Source: Aedes albopictus
Taxonomy: Eukaryota; Arthropoda; Insecta; Diptera; Culicidae
Reading direction: 5' to 3'
Length of the DNA: 64,000 nt
Assembly: GCF_035046485.1 (NCBI RefSeq)
Contig: NC_085138.1
Span: 336,185,312 to 336,249,311 of the forward strand
A program made the translations under genes and the position numbers. A model generated the notes under the pieces. That model saw only the letters and a list, made by a program, of their open reading frames with translations. It was not told the DNA's origin and did no database searches. Below are positions 10,440-21,720 of the stretch, in pieces (position 1 is the first letter of the stretch; every line of letters begins with the position of its first letter).

Positions 10440-12560
10440 TCTGAGAACTCCCACACGAGCTCCATTTACGGATGCCTCCAGGTATTCCTTATTGACGATT
10501 TTTTATAAGGTTGCCTCTAGATGTTCCTCTTGGAGTTTCTCCCAGAAACTTCTTGTAGAGATTCCGCCTTAAATTCTATGTGAAGAGTGTGTCAGAAATT
10601 TCTTTTGATGATGTCTTCCAGGAACTTCATCTGTGAGTTCATCTAGGAATGCCATCAGGAGATACCTTTAGAAATATCTGCAGTGGATTCCTTCAGACAA
10701 TGCAGCGGGAGACTCCCTCAGAAACTTTCAGAAGGAACTTCTGGAGGTTTTTCTGAAGACACTTTTAGAAGATTCCCAGAAGAAGCTCTTGGCGGATTTC
10801 CAGAACTCTCGGAGGAACCCGAGTAAAAAATCCGGGAAACATCCCAAGCAACACACATGTTATAATAAAGTTACGACAGCGCAAGTTTTGGTTGTATAGA
10901 AGTTTATTGGACGTAATTTTAACATTGTGTTTAAATAACGTAAAAAAAACTTCTATACAACCAAAACTTGCGCTGCCGTAACTTTAATAAAACATGTGTG
11001 TTGCTTGGGATATATAAGACTATTCAGAATGGATTCCACTAGAAGCTCGTGGATAATTCCCACATAGAATCCTATAAGAAATTCTTGTAGGAATCCCAGG
11101 AAGAATTTCAGAAGACATTTTTTGACAAATCTCAGAAGGATTTTCTTTAAGAATACCAGAAAACTCCGAAAGGATTCTTAGAAGAAGAAAAACTCCCGAA
11201 AGATCCCCATAAGGATTTTTATTTTATATTTATTAATATGGGATTTAGCTAGCAAGCTGATTGTACACTCCCATGAAGAACTCCTGAAAAAATCACAAAA
11301 GAAACTCCTGAAGTGTTCCTAGGAAGATATACTGGAAAACTTCCAGAAGAAGTTCTGAACTTATCTCACAAGTTATTACTAGAGGATTTTCAGAAACAGT
11401 TCCTGAAGGATTTCCACATGGAGCTCCAGGAAGGCTCCAGAAGGAAAAGGAAGAAGTTTTTCTTATTTCTGGAAGATTTTTCTGGAGGGTTTTGAATAGA
11501 TTAGAAGATTTTCGGAAGGAACTCCTAAAGGATCCCTGTTAAGAAATCCCAGTCAAAAATCCGTTATAATTTGTCAATAAGCAACATTTCGTGCCTTCTA
11601 ATTACAAGTTTTTCTAGGATCCTAATTGCGATTTATAAAATATGAGTCTATCTATTTTCGAGGAACTACTAATCCACCAAGTATTACAACATTCTATGGA
11701 ATGGATGCGACTAAATGTATCACAAAAGATCAAATATGGTCGCAGCGATAACATACCGACAAAAAAAAAATATGTAACTGGATACCAAAAATGATAAAAC
11801 ATAATTGTCGAAGTGTTTATAAAATATAAGCTGTCAAGAATAATAATTAGAATAATTAGATAATATGTACGGAATGCTGTAAAGAACGTAAATCTCCAAT
11901 GTTGTAAGTTACATAACTACAATTTAAAAACTTTTTATTGTTGTGATATTGTTTATCAAATATTTGTACACTCTCAATATCACAATAATAACTTAGTTTG
12001 TTTCATAACAAAACATGTTATTAAAATGTTGTTTGATGGGTGCGCATATCAATAGCTGAATAATAACAAAATAAGATTGTCCAACAAAACATGTTATGGA
12101 AAAGTAATTCCTTGATAAGTAAATAATAACAAAACAAGATATAAAAATAGGTTATGTTATTTTGTAGTTATTATTTTTGTATTCTCCTCTACCCGGGTAG
12201 AAATTCCACAGTAGATTCTGGAGGGAATCCAGCAGAAGTCCCAGATGGTATCCTAGAATAAATTTCTGTAGGACTCCCAAAAAGAGCTTCAGGAGAAATT
12301 CTTGGACAAATCCCAGAAAGATTTCCAGGAAGAATACCAGAAAAAACTAGTTCAAGAATAAAAATAAATACTTTTGGAGGAATCCCAGGAAGAATTCTAG
12401 AGGAATTATTATAGATTACATAAAATAATTCTATGAAATAACCTAAACGAATCTTAAAAAAGACTCTTACATGAATGAAAAAAAAGGTCCTGTTCACGAT
12501 TGATTCCCGTAGAACCTAACTACTTAACTTTTGAGGAATCTGAAGAGAATTCCTGGAGAA
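10440..12560. repeat. degenerate GGAATTCCT arrays interrupted by a foldback MITE and TAACA-rich sequence
   Basis: Imperfect units such as GGAATCCCAGAAGAA fill about 10440-10840, 11012-11545 and 12190-12560. Between the last two lies a stretch (about 11900-12190) rich in AACAAAACATGTTAT-like words. It ends in CTCCTCTACCCGGG, which resembles one terminus of the CCCGAGCAGA element at 46113-47544. No gene is supported. Confidence 0.6.
10841..11011. mobile_element. 171-bp foldback MITE (ATCCCAAGCAACACAC ends)
   Basis: The two arms, each about 63 bases, are near-perfect inverted copies. The left arm starts ATCCCAAGCAACACACATGT and the right arm ends with its reverse complement. The centre is a short AT-rich loop. 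It has no coding capacity and sits inside the degenerate array. The target-site duplication is not clear. Confidence 0.8.
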
Positions 12561-15050
12561 ATATCTAAAAATCTAAAAAAGGTCCTCAATCTGTTCCAAA
12601 AGACTTCCACGAGGGCAATTTTTGAAAAGTTACCATTTTTCATGAAAATTCTCAAAAAAAACAATTTTTCGAAATTGTTTTCCATCTTCTGAATTTCTTA
12701 ATTATTTTTTTGATATGGACCACTAAGCCGACTGGGCATTCTTGAAGGATATTGGTTTTTAAAATATTGCGCTTATATTGAACGCAAAACCTTTTTTGTG
12801 ATGATAAATTTGTTTAGTATTTTTTGGCATAATTTCATAAAAAAAATGCAAAAAAAAAATGATTTTCGATGAAAAGGCTCAAAAAATATCAATTTATCAG
12901 CATAGCTCAATATAAACGCAATATCCCCAGTGGCCCATAGAAAATACGAAAATACATACATATTGCGATAAATAAACTTTTTCCAAAATTTTCAAAATTA
13001 TTTTTCAAAAATCGCCCAGGCGGAACCTCCAAATGATTTTATTAAATGTTGCTGTTTTCTGTAACAGAATCGAAATGGTACACTTTTCTAAGCATAACAC
13101 AATTTAGTTGCACTCCAATTCCTTAACTTCGATAATCAAGTAAGCAAAATAGTTTTAATTTGGCAGAAGTAATTTGTGAAAAATCTCCAAATATATTGAG
13201 AGCATCAAAAAAAGTTTGGCATAACACTCGACATAAAACATGTCAAAGAATACTACTTCAATAGTTTCTATTGGAACTTCCGCAGACAATAGTTTTTTTA
13301 GGAATCCCATTACCATATGTTTCGGCAGAAGTTGATTTCAAAATTTTGTCGTATATTCTTTTGGAATAGTGCTTTTTTTAAATTTCGCATTCATTTTTTT
13401 TTCGATTAAAAAGCTTTATAAAATTTCTCAGAGACTCTGTCATGGATTCCAACTAAACCAATGGAATCCAGGAGCTCACTTGTGAATAGGGCCTGTCCTT
13501 AAACTACGTAGACTCCTAGGAATGATTGTGGAGCCTGACCAAAGTCTATGCTCCACACAAAATTTCAAAAGATTGTATGAGCAAGTCATTCGGGGGAGTG
13601 GTCTGAGATGACCAAAACTGAGTCGACGTAATTTATTAACAGCGCTAAGCGTTTTTTTTTTTGCCATTCGTTTTATCATTGTTTTCACATTAAAATTTCG
13701 AACCTGAATCTCTGTTATGAATAAATTTTAGCGGGCACCAATTTTTTTTCTAGCTACTCTAATTTTCCAAGACTCAATTTATTCCACAGCCATATTAGAA
13801 CTACATAATATTTGAATAGCCCGTTAAAAAGGGAAACGATGGAAAGTGGGTAGAGCAGCCGGTGGCGATTCGTCCATGGTTTTGAAGTCATCAACAGTTT
13901 CAGGGCAAACATTTGACTTAGGCGTGATTTACGAATAACATTTTTTACCTCTTCTTCAGGACCCCAATTACGAGCGAATTCACACACGTATTCATTTAGA
14001 GTAACGTATATCAACTAACAAAATAACTTTTTGTTACAATTGTCCTAGTATTTTGAAAAATGATAGTTTTTGTGGGAAAAAATATTTTGCCTTTTTCAAT
14101 TGTTGGTCCTGAAACAATTATTTGTTTACCAACTTTTAGCTGTCAGTGAGATTCAGCACGCAGTGGGGTTCAGAGATGTTGGCTCACTTTTTTCCTGTTG
14201 GGTAGTGTTCAGGTGACAGCCGCTTGGGGTAGAGCGAGACGTCTGTTTGTCTGTGCTGTGGCCCTGGGCGCCCACATATGTACAGGGAGTGATCCAATCG
14301 TATGAAATAGGCAACTTTTTTTTCTCTCACAACAAAGTTCAACAAACTGTAACTTTTCATTGAATGCATCAACAATTCTCAAGTTTTGGCTGTTTGTCAA
14401 GCTATTATATTATTTTCTTCTATATGTACAAAAATGTCAAACCGATATAAGTTTATTCGTTGTGAGAAAATATTATATTTAATAACGTCGAATCAAGTAT
14501 CAACACATTGTTGATTAATTCTCAAAATTTCATCAAGTTCGATTCATTGGTTTCGGAGATATGACAGTTCGAAAATTAGTTTTCCAAAAAATGGCGTTTT
14601 ACGAGAACGGTTCTAGCTTCGCGAAAGATTAATTAATCGAGCCCAAATTTGTATCAATGATGCACATATAATAGGTAGACAATCAGTTAAAATTTGAGAT
14701 TTTTTTTATACACTCTTTGAAAAATTACAGCTTGTTGAACTTTTCGAGAGAGAAAAAAAAGTTGTCTATCTCCCAAACATTTTGGCAATCTTCTGTCAAT
14801 CAGGCTCTGTGTAGACACCTTAAAAATGTTATACACATTCTACCGTGACATTTGATTTGACGCCCTGATAGCTAGATTTTCCACGATAAGTTTTTATAAG
14901 GTTTTCAATTGATAGTTCCTTGGACGTGACTATTTTATTCTGATTGTTTGAATGATTCCTAAAATTGTCCTGGTAATTCGTTGGAATTTTCATCATATAC
15001 CTCTAAACAAGTTCTACTGTAAATTTTACCAGGTATTGTTTTGCAAGAAT
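12561..15050. other. gene-free AT-rich region
   Basis: No gene is recognisable. A foldback spans about 14300-14770: AACTTTTTTTTCTCTC next to GTTCAACAAACTGTAA on the left pairs with its inverted counterpart on the right. Bases 14239-14257 repeat 100-118. The rest is AT-rich sequence with short meaningless open frames. Confidence 0.45.
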
Positions 15051-15251
15051 GGTGAAGATATGACGAAGCCACGCTCCGAACTTTCAAGAGCACATATCTG
15101 AAGAACCGAATGTCGGTTTGCGCTTAAAAGTTGATCGATTAGTAACCCGCTGGTGATGACTAATGGTTCAAATTTGCAGCACAATCTGACATATGGTTCA
15201 TCAGATTTGTGCTCTTGAAAAATCGAGTTGTGGCTTCGGAATATCTTCACC
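15051..15251. repeat. 201-bp foldback (GGTGAAGATAT ends)
   Basis: GGTGAAGATATGACGAAGCC on the left is matched, with a few differences, by its reverse complement at the right end. The match continues through TTTCAAGAGCACA to about 50 bases per arm. It is probably a MITE, and the long open frame across it is a by-product of the inverted arms. Confidence 0.65.
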
Positions 15252-15549
15252 TTAAGGTGATTTACCATAGATTCCTCGTAGGATCGGCATTGATACCACT
15301 AATAGTTTTCCTACATTGCCAGCTTTAGGCCAGGCCAGCGAATTCGTGGCGACATGAAGGAAGATAGATTCAACGTAACGAATTGTAGGGCAATAAGCAC
15401 AACGAAATAGAACTAGTAGTTAGGACGATCATTATTTAACCTTTTGGAGCCGATTTTTTTCGCCACTGTCGACACAACCTCGCTGGTGTCGAACACGTTT
15501 GTTATGCTCGGTTTCATCGCCGGAGTCATATATGACCCCTCCGGCTCCA

Positions 15550-16615
15550 GAACAGCTATGGCAGATTATGCACGAATACGGATTCCCGGAAAAACTGATA
15601 CGGTTGATCAAGGCGACCATGGATCGAGTGATGTGCGTAGTTCGAGTATCAGGGACACTCTCGAGTCCCTTCGAATCTCGCAGAGGGTTACGGCAAGGTG
15701 ATGGTCTTTCGTGTTTGCTGTTCAACATTGCTTTGGAGGGTGTAATAAGAAGAGCGGGGATGAACACGAGTGGGACGATTTTCACGAAGTCCGTTCAGCT
15801 GCTTGGTTTCGCCGATGATATTGATATTATTGCTCGTAAATTTGAGACGATGGCGGAAACGTACATCCGACTAAAGAGTGAAGCCAGGCGAATCGGATTA
15901 GTCATTAATGTGTCGAAGACAAAGTACATGATGGCAAAGGGCTCCAGGAAGGAATCAGCGCGCCCGCCACCCCGAATTCATATCGACGGTGATGAAATCG
16001 AGGCGGTTGAAGAATTCGTGTACTTGGGCTCACTGGTGACCGACGACAACGACACCAGCAGAGAAATTCAGGCGCATTGTGGCAGGAAATCGTGCCTACT
16101 TTGGACTCCGCAGAACTCTACGATCGAATAAAGTTCGCCGTAACACGAAGTTAACCATCTACAAAACGTTGATTAGACCGGTCGTCCTCTATGGGCACGA
16201 AACATGGACCCTACGTGCAGAGGACCAACGCGCCCTTGGAGTTTTCGAACGGAAGGTGTTGCGTACCATCTACGGCGGAATGCAGATGGAAGACGGGACT
16301 TGGAGAAGGCGAATGAACCACGAGCTGCATCAGCTGCTGAGAGAACCATCGATCGTCCATACCGCGAAAATCGGGAGGCTACGGTGGGCGGGTCACGTCA
16401 TCAGGATGTCGGATAGCAACCCGACTAAAATGGTTCTCGAGAGTCATCCGACCGGTACAAGAAGACGTGGAGCGCAGCGAGCTAGGTGGATCGACCAAGT
16501 GGAGGACGATCAGCGGACCCTACGCAGAGTGCGGAACTGGAGACAAACAGTCATGGATCGAGTGGAATGGAGGCGGCTACTATGTACAGCAGAGGCCACC
16601 CCGGCCTTAGCCTGA
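15550..16615 (+). pseudogene. Reverse transcriptase fragment, frameshifted
   Basis: The first part (frame of 15550) reads GLRQGDGLSCLLFNIALEG, the palm entry motif, then FADDIDII, the catalytic metal-binding motif, and NVSKTKYM. Frame is lost at about 16072-16075, where a GC repeat looks two bases short. The second part continues in another frame with LIRPVVLYGHETWTL, IGRLRWAGHVIRM and RWIDQVEDD, the C-terminal region common in insect LINE proteins, and stops at 16615. With the N-terminus missing and the frame broken, it is a dead copy. Confidence 0.85.
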
Positions 16616-16632
16616 CCGGTAAGGTAAGGTAA
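15550..16632 (+). mobile_element. 5'-truncated non-LTR retrotransposon
   Basis: The fragment carries the middle and C-terminal part of a LINE polyprotein and ends in a short TAAGG repeat (about 16618-16632), as the 3' ends of some LINE clades do. It is flanked by a 7-base duplication, GGCTCCA, at 15543-15549 and 16633-16639. The endonuclease and the N-terminal reverse transcriptase segments are missing, as expected of target-primed insertion that stopped early. I cannot fix the clade. Confidence 0.8.
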
Positions 16633-16649
16633 GGCTCCAAAGGGTTAAA

Positions 16650-16916
16650 TTATATGTTTGAGTCCACAGAACTTAATTTCAAGACACACGAAAATCTTCA
16701 ATGGTACTAATAAAACCTCCCAGTTGTTGTCTTTTCATAAATAAGTTCTGATCTAAAACATGTGTTGATCAAAACATATCTTTATATTGATAAAGCAGCA
16801 ATCAATCACATTTTATAATGCCGTCTAGCTATAAAGTACATCAGCGTTATGGTCCGTTACACAAGCACATCCAGAGCAGCTCAACCGCTAAAAAGCTCTC
16901 CCCCCGTCATATCGCA
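16650..16916. other. short intergenic spacer
   Basis: It is AT-rich sequence downstream of the minus-strand OBP. A TATAAA variant poly(A) signal may lie on the minus strand near 16812-16817. Nothing else is recognised. Confidence 0.3.
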
Positions 16917-17584
16917 TCACTTGGTTTCATCGAGGTCGTTATTCCAAAAGCCCACATCTTCGTCGCTTTTTAGCTTTCCCCGAATCGCCTCGCACCGTTC
17001 CGAATCATCTTGCAGCTCCTCCGGACATGCCAGCGTAAAGTGTCTCCACAGGCAGTAGGAAAATTCGAATCCCTCCGGGTTGCATTTGCCCTCCTCGGTG
17101 GGGTGCTTCTCGTGTTCCTCTTCGGCATGATCGAAGCATTGCTTTATGAAGTCATCTAACAGCGGTACCTTCCACTCGGCAACACTGAAATGGTCCTTCA
17201 CTGCCTTCGCCAGATCTTCGTGCAACAGATCACCGGTTTCGTCTGCCAGTTCGTGCTTTTTGGCAATGCACTCCACCAGGCAAACCAGATTTTCACGGTT
17301 CTTCACCAGCTCCTCTTCTGTACGTAATTTGAAATTATTTGAAATCACGAAACATCGAACACAGATCAACACCAAAACCTACCGGACATCTCGTTCAGTC
17401 CCAGCTCTTCGGCGCAGGTGCGTCTCACGGCGACCACCTTCTCGTGGTTGATGGAATCCTCGAATCCGTCGTTGCAACACCGAACCGAAGGACTACGTCG
17501 GAAGCGATGGAAAACCGGGACGAATGCCTGGCTGGTACCGATGGCAACCGCAGCCACTACGGCCACCAGAAAAAGTTTGTTCAT
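16917..17584 (-). CDS. Plus-C odorant-binding protein, 10-cysteine form (200 aa)
   Basis: OBPs are small secreted helical carriers of hydrophobic ligands, best known from sensillum lymph. Exon 1 is 17584-17383 and exon 2 is 17317-16917, with a 65-base phase-1 intron (GTAGGT...TACAG). The start is the ATG of MNKLFLVAVV; it opens a clear signal peptide (residues 1-20, cleavage near TSQA|FVP). Cysteines are at 36, 37, 57, 80, 84, 128, 146, 156, 165 and 176. The C2-x3-C3-x43-C4-x17-C4a-x9-C5-x8-C6-P-x9-C6a spacing fits the Plus-C subfamily exactly, with CNP (146-148) and YCLWR (155-159) as family marks. Compared with the paralogue at 40743, it lacks the first cysteine and the one before C2. A TATA box lies 50 bases upstream. 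The ligand is unknown. Confidence 0.92.
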
Positions 17585-17633
17585 TTTGAGATATTTGCTA
17601 GACAACTAATCCCATGAGATGTTCCTCTGGAAG

Positions 17634-17641
17634 CTTTTATA
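17634..17641 (-). promoter_or_regulatory. TATA box of the minus-strand OBP
   Basis: The minus strand reads TATAAAAG, 50 bases upstream of the ATG. Transcription would start about 30 bases downstream (near 17611-17615), giving a 5' leader of about 30 bases. Confidence 0.7.
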
Positions 17642-17649
17642 CGGGGAGT

Positions 17650-19403
17650 AGCACTCGTAAGATTTCCCTCAGGTAACAGAGATATCAATCGGAGGAAATT
17701 CTTAAATTACACTACGGCAGATAATCGGTGAGCAATTGTTTGTCACAATGCATCGTTTACGGTGCAATTATACCTAACCGCGTACTCAAAGCGTTGATTA
17801 GGGCGCAACGCTTGGGGAAAGCGTGCGACATCTTTGCACACGGAAATCGTATGCAATTCCCTACATGCTGCATATACCTTAGAAAAACTTTCAGTACTAT
17901 ATGTTTATGATTGTCTTAGTCAACTTATAACCTCAAAAATTAGAAACAAAACCTTTTACGGGAAATTGTTAAAGGGTGACTTTGGGTAGGTTTTATCGAC
18001 AGATTTGTTCTCTTCGTCATGAAGAGTTTTTGTCGGCTGAATAGGGTAAAGGGTGTCCCGGAGCAAATTGCCCTACGGAAAACAGTGCACAACTTTTGAT
18101 TGCATGCATCAAAATAACTGATTTTTTTAACCAACAACAGTTTATTATGTGTATATGATGCCATCAAAATTTCATCAGAATCGGTTTAGTATTGATGGAA
18201 ATATCTCTGACGCAAGAATATTAGATTCTTGGAATCATGTACACTCGTTCTGAAAATGGTTATGCTATAACTTTACTTTTAGTGTATCAAAACGTCTGAA
18301 AATTTGACTATAAGTTTTCAACATAATAAATATCAAGTGGTAAAATTCTCATCGAAATCGGTTGGGTTCTTATTTTTATATAATTCAAAACTCAAACTGC
18401 TTCAGAATGAATTTCTGGCACTTCTTGACAATTTTAAGGTCTTTTGCACTATTTTGACTATGAAACTGCTGCGGTTCTCAATAAAATTGGACAGTGTTAA
18501 TCAGTGCGCAAAATTTTCAAGCAGACACGCTGAAGTTCACCGAGCGGCAATTTTCATTCACCTGCCTGCATATTCATAGTCAGCTGCTCGATACTCGTTT
18601 GTCAACTGAATGAAAGTCAATGAATATTTATAAACAAGTTACAAAGTGTTAAATTGCTGATAAAATATTAACGGTTCGATTACATTTGATGGTGCTTTAC
18701 ACAGAACTTGTCCCATTTGATTGTCGTAGAGTGTTTTTGGTGGGAATCGTAGCCATAAATGTAGGTAATTATTGCGAAATGACTGACTGTGTGAAGAGAA
18801 AGAGCGAAAATGAAAATGTTTGTTTTGAATATTGAGTGCAGAAATAATCAAATTCGTGCTGTTTTCAGTCAATGACTGAATATTTTGTGCCCTAGTGTTA
18901 GGGTAAACAGGTATAATATGCCCCCTTAAGGAATAATGGAAACATCTCTACACTCGTCACCGTATGGCGTTGTCCATAAACTGTGTAGACTTATTTTGGG
19001 CAATCTGAAAGCACAAAGGTCCTACATTATTTTGGCCGGATTTTGCATCTTGTCCCAATGCGCGTGATACCTTTGACTGGTATGAAGAAAACAATGTTCA
19101 ATTTGTGGAAAAGGCAATGAATCCTCTAAATTGCCCGCAAATAAGGCCCGTTGAGAAATAGTAACTTGGATGAAAGGGACATAACGGAAAAAGGATAGAG
19201 GAGCAGAGGACGTCACCAAATTCAATGAAAACTGGGTCAACCCAAGCAAAACCATCGTCGGAACGGTTGTCCAAAACCTTATGAAGAACACCAAGAAGAA
19301 AGTGCGAGAGGTGGCAAGATCCATGAAAAATTAAAATTTATAATGATGTCATGGGCTTTTCTGATGGTCAATAAACAATGTAATTGAATTTAATTTACAA
19401 AAT
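17650..19403. other. gene-free region with repeat ends
   Basis: Near 17975-18020 is one end of the GGGTGAC/TTGTTCTCTTCGTC family also seen at 1978-2155. At 18901, after TA, GGGTAAACAGGTATAATATG matches the ends of the 4-kb element at 28628-32656; its partner end was not found. No gene is supported. Confidence 0.4.
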
Positions 19404-19645
19404 ATTGCAGATTTCGCCCCAAATTGGACCATCACTCTATTTTTGGTACCCCTTAAAAGTGTGATAAAAGTACACAGTTACATCGGATCGTCTCGACGTC
19501 TTCGGTGCACTTATTCATTAATTTACAAGGAATAAGTGCACCAAAGACTTCAACTCGATCCGACGTGGTCCTGCGCCGGAATCACACTTTGAAGGTATGT
19601 GCACACTATTGTGTCAGTCCAATTTGGGGTGAAGTCAGCAATAAA
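19404..19645. repeat. foldback element with CCCCAAATTGGAC arms
   Basis: CCCCAAATTGGACC on the left pairs with GTCCAATTTGGGG on the right, and the pairing extends outward through an ATTGC...TTC stretch. An inner pair, GGTGCACTTATTC against GAATAAGTGCACC, lies at about 19504 and 19532. It is probably a small MITE. Confidence 0.6.
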
Positions 19646-19984
19646 AAAAATCATTTTCAATTAAGCAATTTTCAGGTGTACTCATAATTGACGATACAGT
19701 CCTTACTTCAAAATGTGGAAAAAATACCCATTATTTGAAGCTTGTAAAACACACATTATTTGACAGCTCAGTACTGATGCAAAAAATGGGTGCTAAGGAC
19801 CCATTTAATGGGTATTTGCAAACTAGCGTGTAAGATATTTTTTTCTTAGTTTGACGTTTCGTGGCTTTGTTGTTTACGATTCGGAGAAAAAATTGGTCAG
19901 CTTTTCATGGGTGGTTTGATTTAATTCAACATATGGTTTTCGCGTGCTTGGGAAAGTATGCTTATTTATGACTTGATGACGGCA

Positions 19985-21720
19985 CGGTGGAACCTTCTCA
20001 GGAGGTCCTTCTGAGATTCCACGGTAATACCATCCCGGTTTCCTCTAAAAAATTCTTCGCGGTTAACTTAATGTGGACTGCCATAAATAAAAACTGCTGG
20101 AAGAATTTCTCAAAATATTCTCTAATCAACTCTTGGAAGATGTCCATTAGAAACATTCGTAAAAAAAAAGAATGAACTTCTGGAGGAATTCCAAAAGAAT
20201 CTGCAGGAACTCCAAACGAAACTCTTGGAGTAAACCAAGAAAGAGTTCTCAGATGAATCGTGGAAAGAGTTCATGAAGAAATTCCGGAAGCAGCTTTTTT
20301 ATCTGTATTAACGAGATTTTTAGCCCTAGGCTAGTTCATCTCGGGACCCAAGCTTTACTTCCTTTCCGAAGGAAGAACTCACGTTTTTGCGAGTTTGTCG
20401 GGAGTGTGATTCGATCCCAGGTCCTCGGCGTGATAGTCAAGTGTTCTAACCAACACACCAGGTCCGCCCCAAGCAGTTTCTGAAATAATTTCAAAATAAC
20501 TTCCCGGAAAAATCCCGACAAGAGTTTGCAAAGGAATCCCGGAAGAAGCTCCCGAAAAATCCATGAAGAATTTCCCAAAAAAATCCTGAAGAAATTCCAG
20601 AAAAAAAAATCCTCAGAATTCTTGAAGCAGTTCCAGAAGTAATTACTGAAATAATGGAGCTCTTTGGAAGAATGGCGGAGAAGTTAGAGGAATGCTGAAA
20701 GAATATCTACTAGAATTCCTGAAGAGAATAATAGAAATAAATCATGAAGAAATCCTAGAAGGAGCTCCAGGAGGAATCTCGCATTCTCCTGGAAGGAATC
20801 CCAGATGGAGTTTTAGAAGGAGTTTCTGTAGGAATCTTGAAAGGAATTTCTGACGAAATCCTCGAGAGAACTCCTGGAGGAATCCTGGAAGAATTCTCGG
20901 GTGAAATTGCTGGAACTCCCAGGAATACCTTCTGGAAGTCATAAATAAACTACTGAAGACATTCCAAAGAAAAAAAATATTGAGAATCTTAAATGGAATT
21001 CCTGAAGTATTCCCGGAACTTCTGTAGAAATCCCGGAAAAAATCCCTTGAAGTCCCAGAAGGAATGTCTGAAGTAATCCTGAAATGTGTTCCTGGAGTAA
21101 CCTTTTAGGAATCTCAGAAAGGATCCCAGAGGAAACTTCTGCAGGAACCACAAAAACGATCTCAGATGGAGCTCCCCGAGGAATCACAGAAGGAAAATCT
21201 AGAGGAATCCTAGAATAAATTTTTGAAGAAACACCGGAAGCCATTTCCGGATGAATCTCAGGAAAAATTGCTGGGGTAGTCCTAGGTAATCTAGCTAGAA
21301 GTAATTTCTACGTAAATCTCAGAATTAATTTCTAGAGATATTCCGGAAGAATTTTAAAGGTATTTAGGTACTCCCGAAGTAATCTCAGTAGGTATTTCTT
21401 GAAAAATCCCAGAAAAAAAAATCTCTGGAAGAATCTCGAGAGTACATCCTGGAGGAATCCTGGCAAGAGCTCTTGAAGGAATCCCAGACAGAACCTCTTT
21501 GGGAATCTTGGGTGAAACTTCTGGAAGAACCCCACAGGGAACTTCTCAAGGAATCCTCAATAAACCTCCGGCAGAATCTCATCAAGAGCTCCCTGGGAGT
21601 CCCACAAAAAAAATGTTGGAATAAATTTGTAGAAAGACCTCAAAGGATTTATTGAAGAAATCTCGGTTTGAACTCCTGAGGAATCCCAGAAAGACCTTCT
21701 GGAGGGGTGCCAACGCGCAG
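19985..21720. repeat. degenerate GGAATTCCT/AGGAATCCC array
   Basis: This long quasi-tandem array of units like GGAATCTCAGAAGGAATCCC is interrupted by a SINE at 20297-20470. Reading frames inside it are by-products of the repeat. Confidence 0.7.
20297..20470 (-). mobile_element. tRNA-related SINE, copy 2 (reverse orientation)
   Basis: The reverse complement matches the SINE at 628-793: GATTTTTAGCCCTAGGCTAG, the CTTCCTT...AAGGAAG hairpin and the GTGATTCGATCCCAGG B-box region. An imperfect target-site duplication AAGCAG(C/T)TT lies at 20288-20296 and 20471-20479. A 3'-tail fragment of the same family may lie at about 25757-25773. Confidence 0.8.

Larger units (their letters stand above)
15440..16644. 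mobile_element. TTAA-flanked piggyBac-like MITE split by a retroelement
   Basis: TTAA lies on both sides (15436-15439 and 16645-16648). The left end is CCTTTTGGAGCCG. The right end, after taking out the nested insertion, is CGGCTCCAAAGGG, giving 13-base inverted repeats with one mismatch. TTAA targets and CCC-type ends fit piggyBac-like elements. The original MITE would have been about 115 bp (15440-15549 plus AAGGG). The reverse transcriptase fragment at 15550-16632 jumped into it later. Confidence 0.75.

Noticed and set aside
15499..15549. Start of the reverse transcriptase frame at 15499
   Set aside because: These bases belong to the host MITE; the retroelement starts after the GGCTCCA duplication at 15550.
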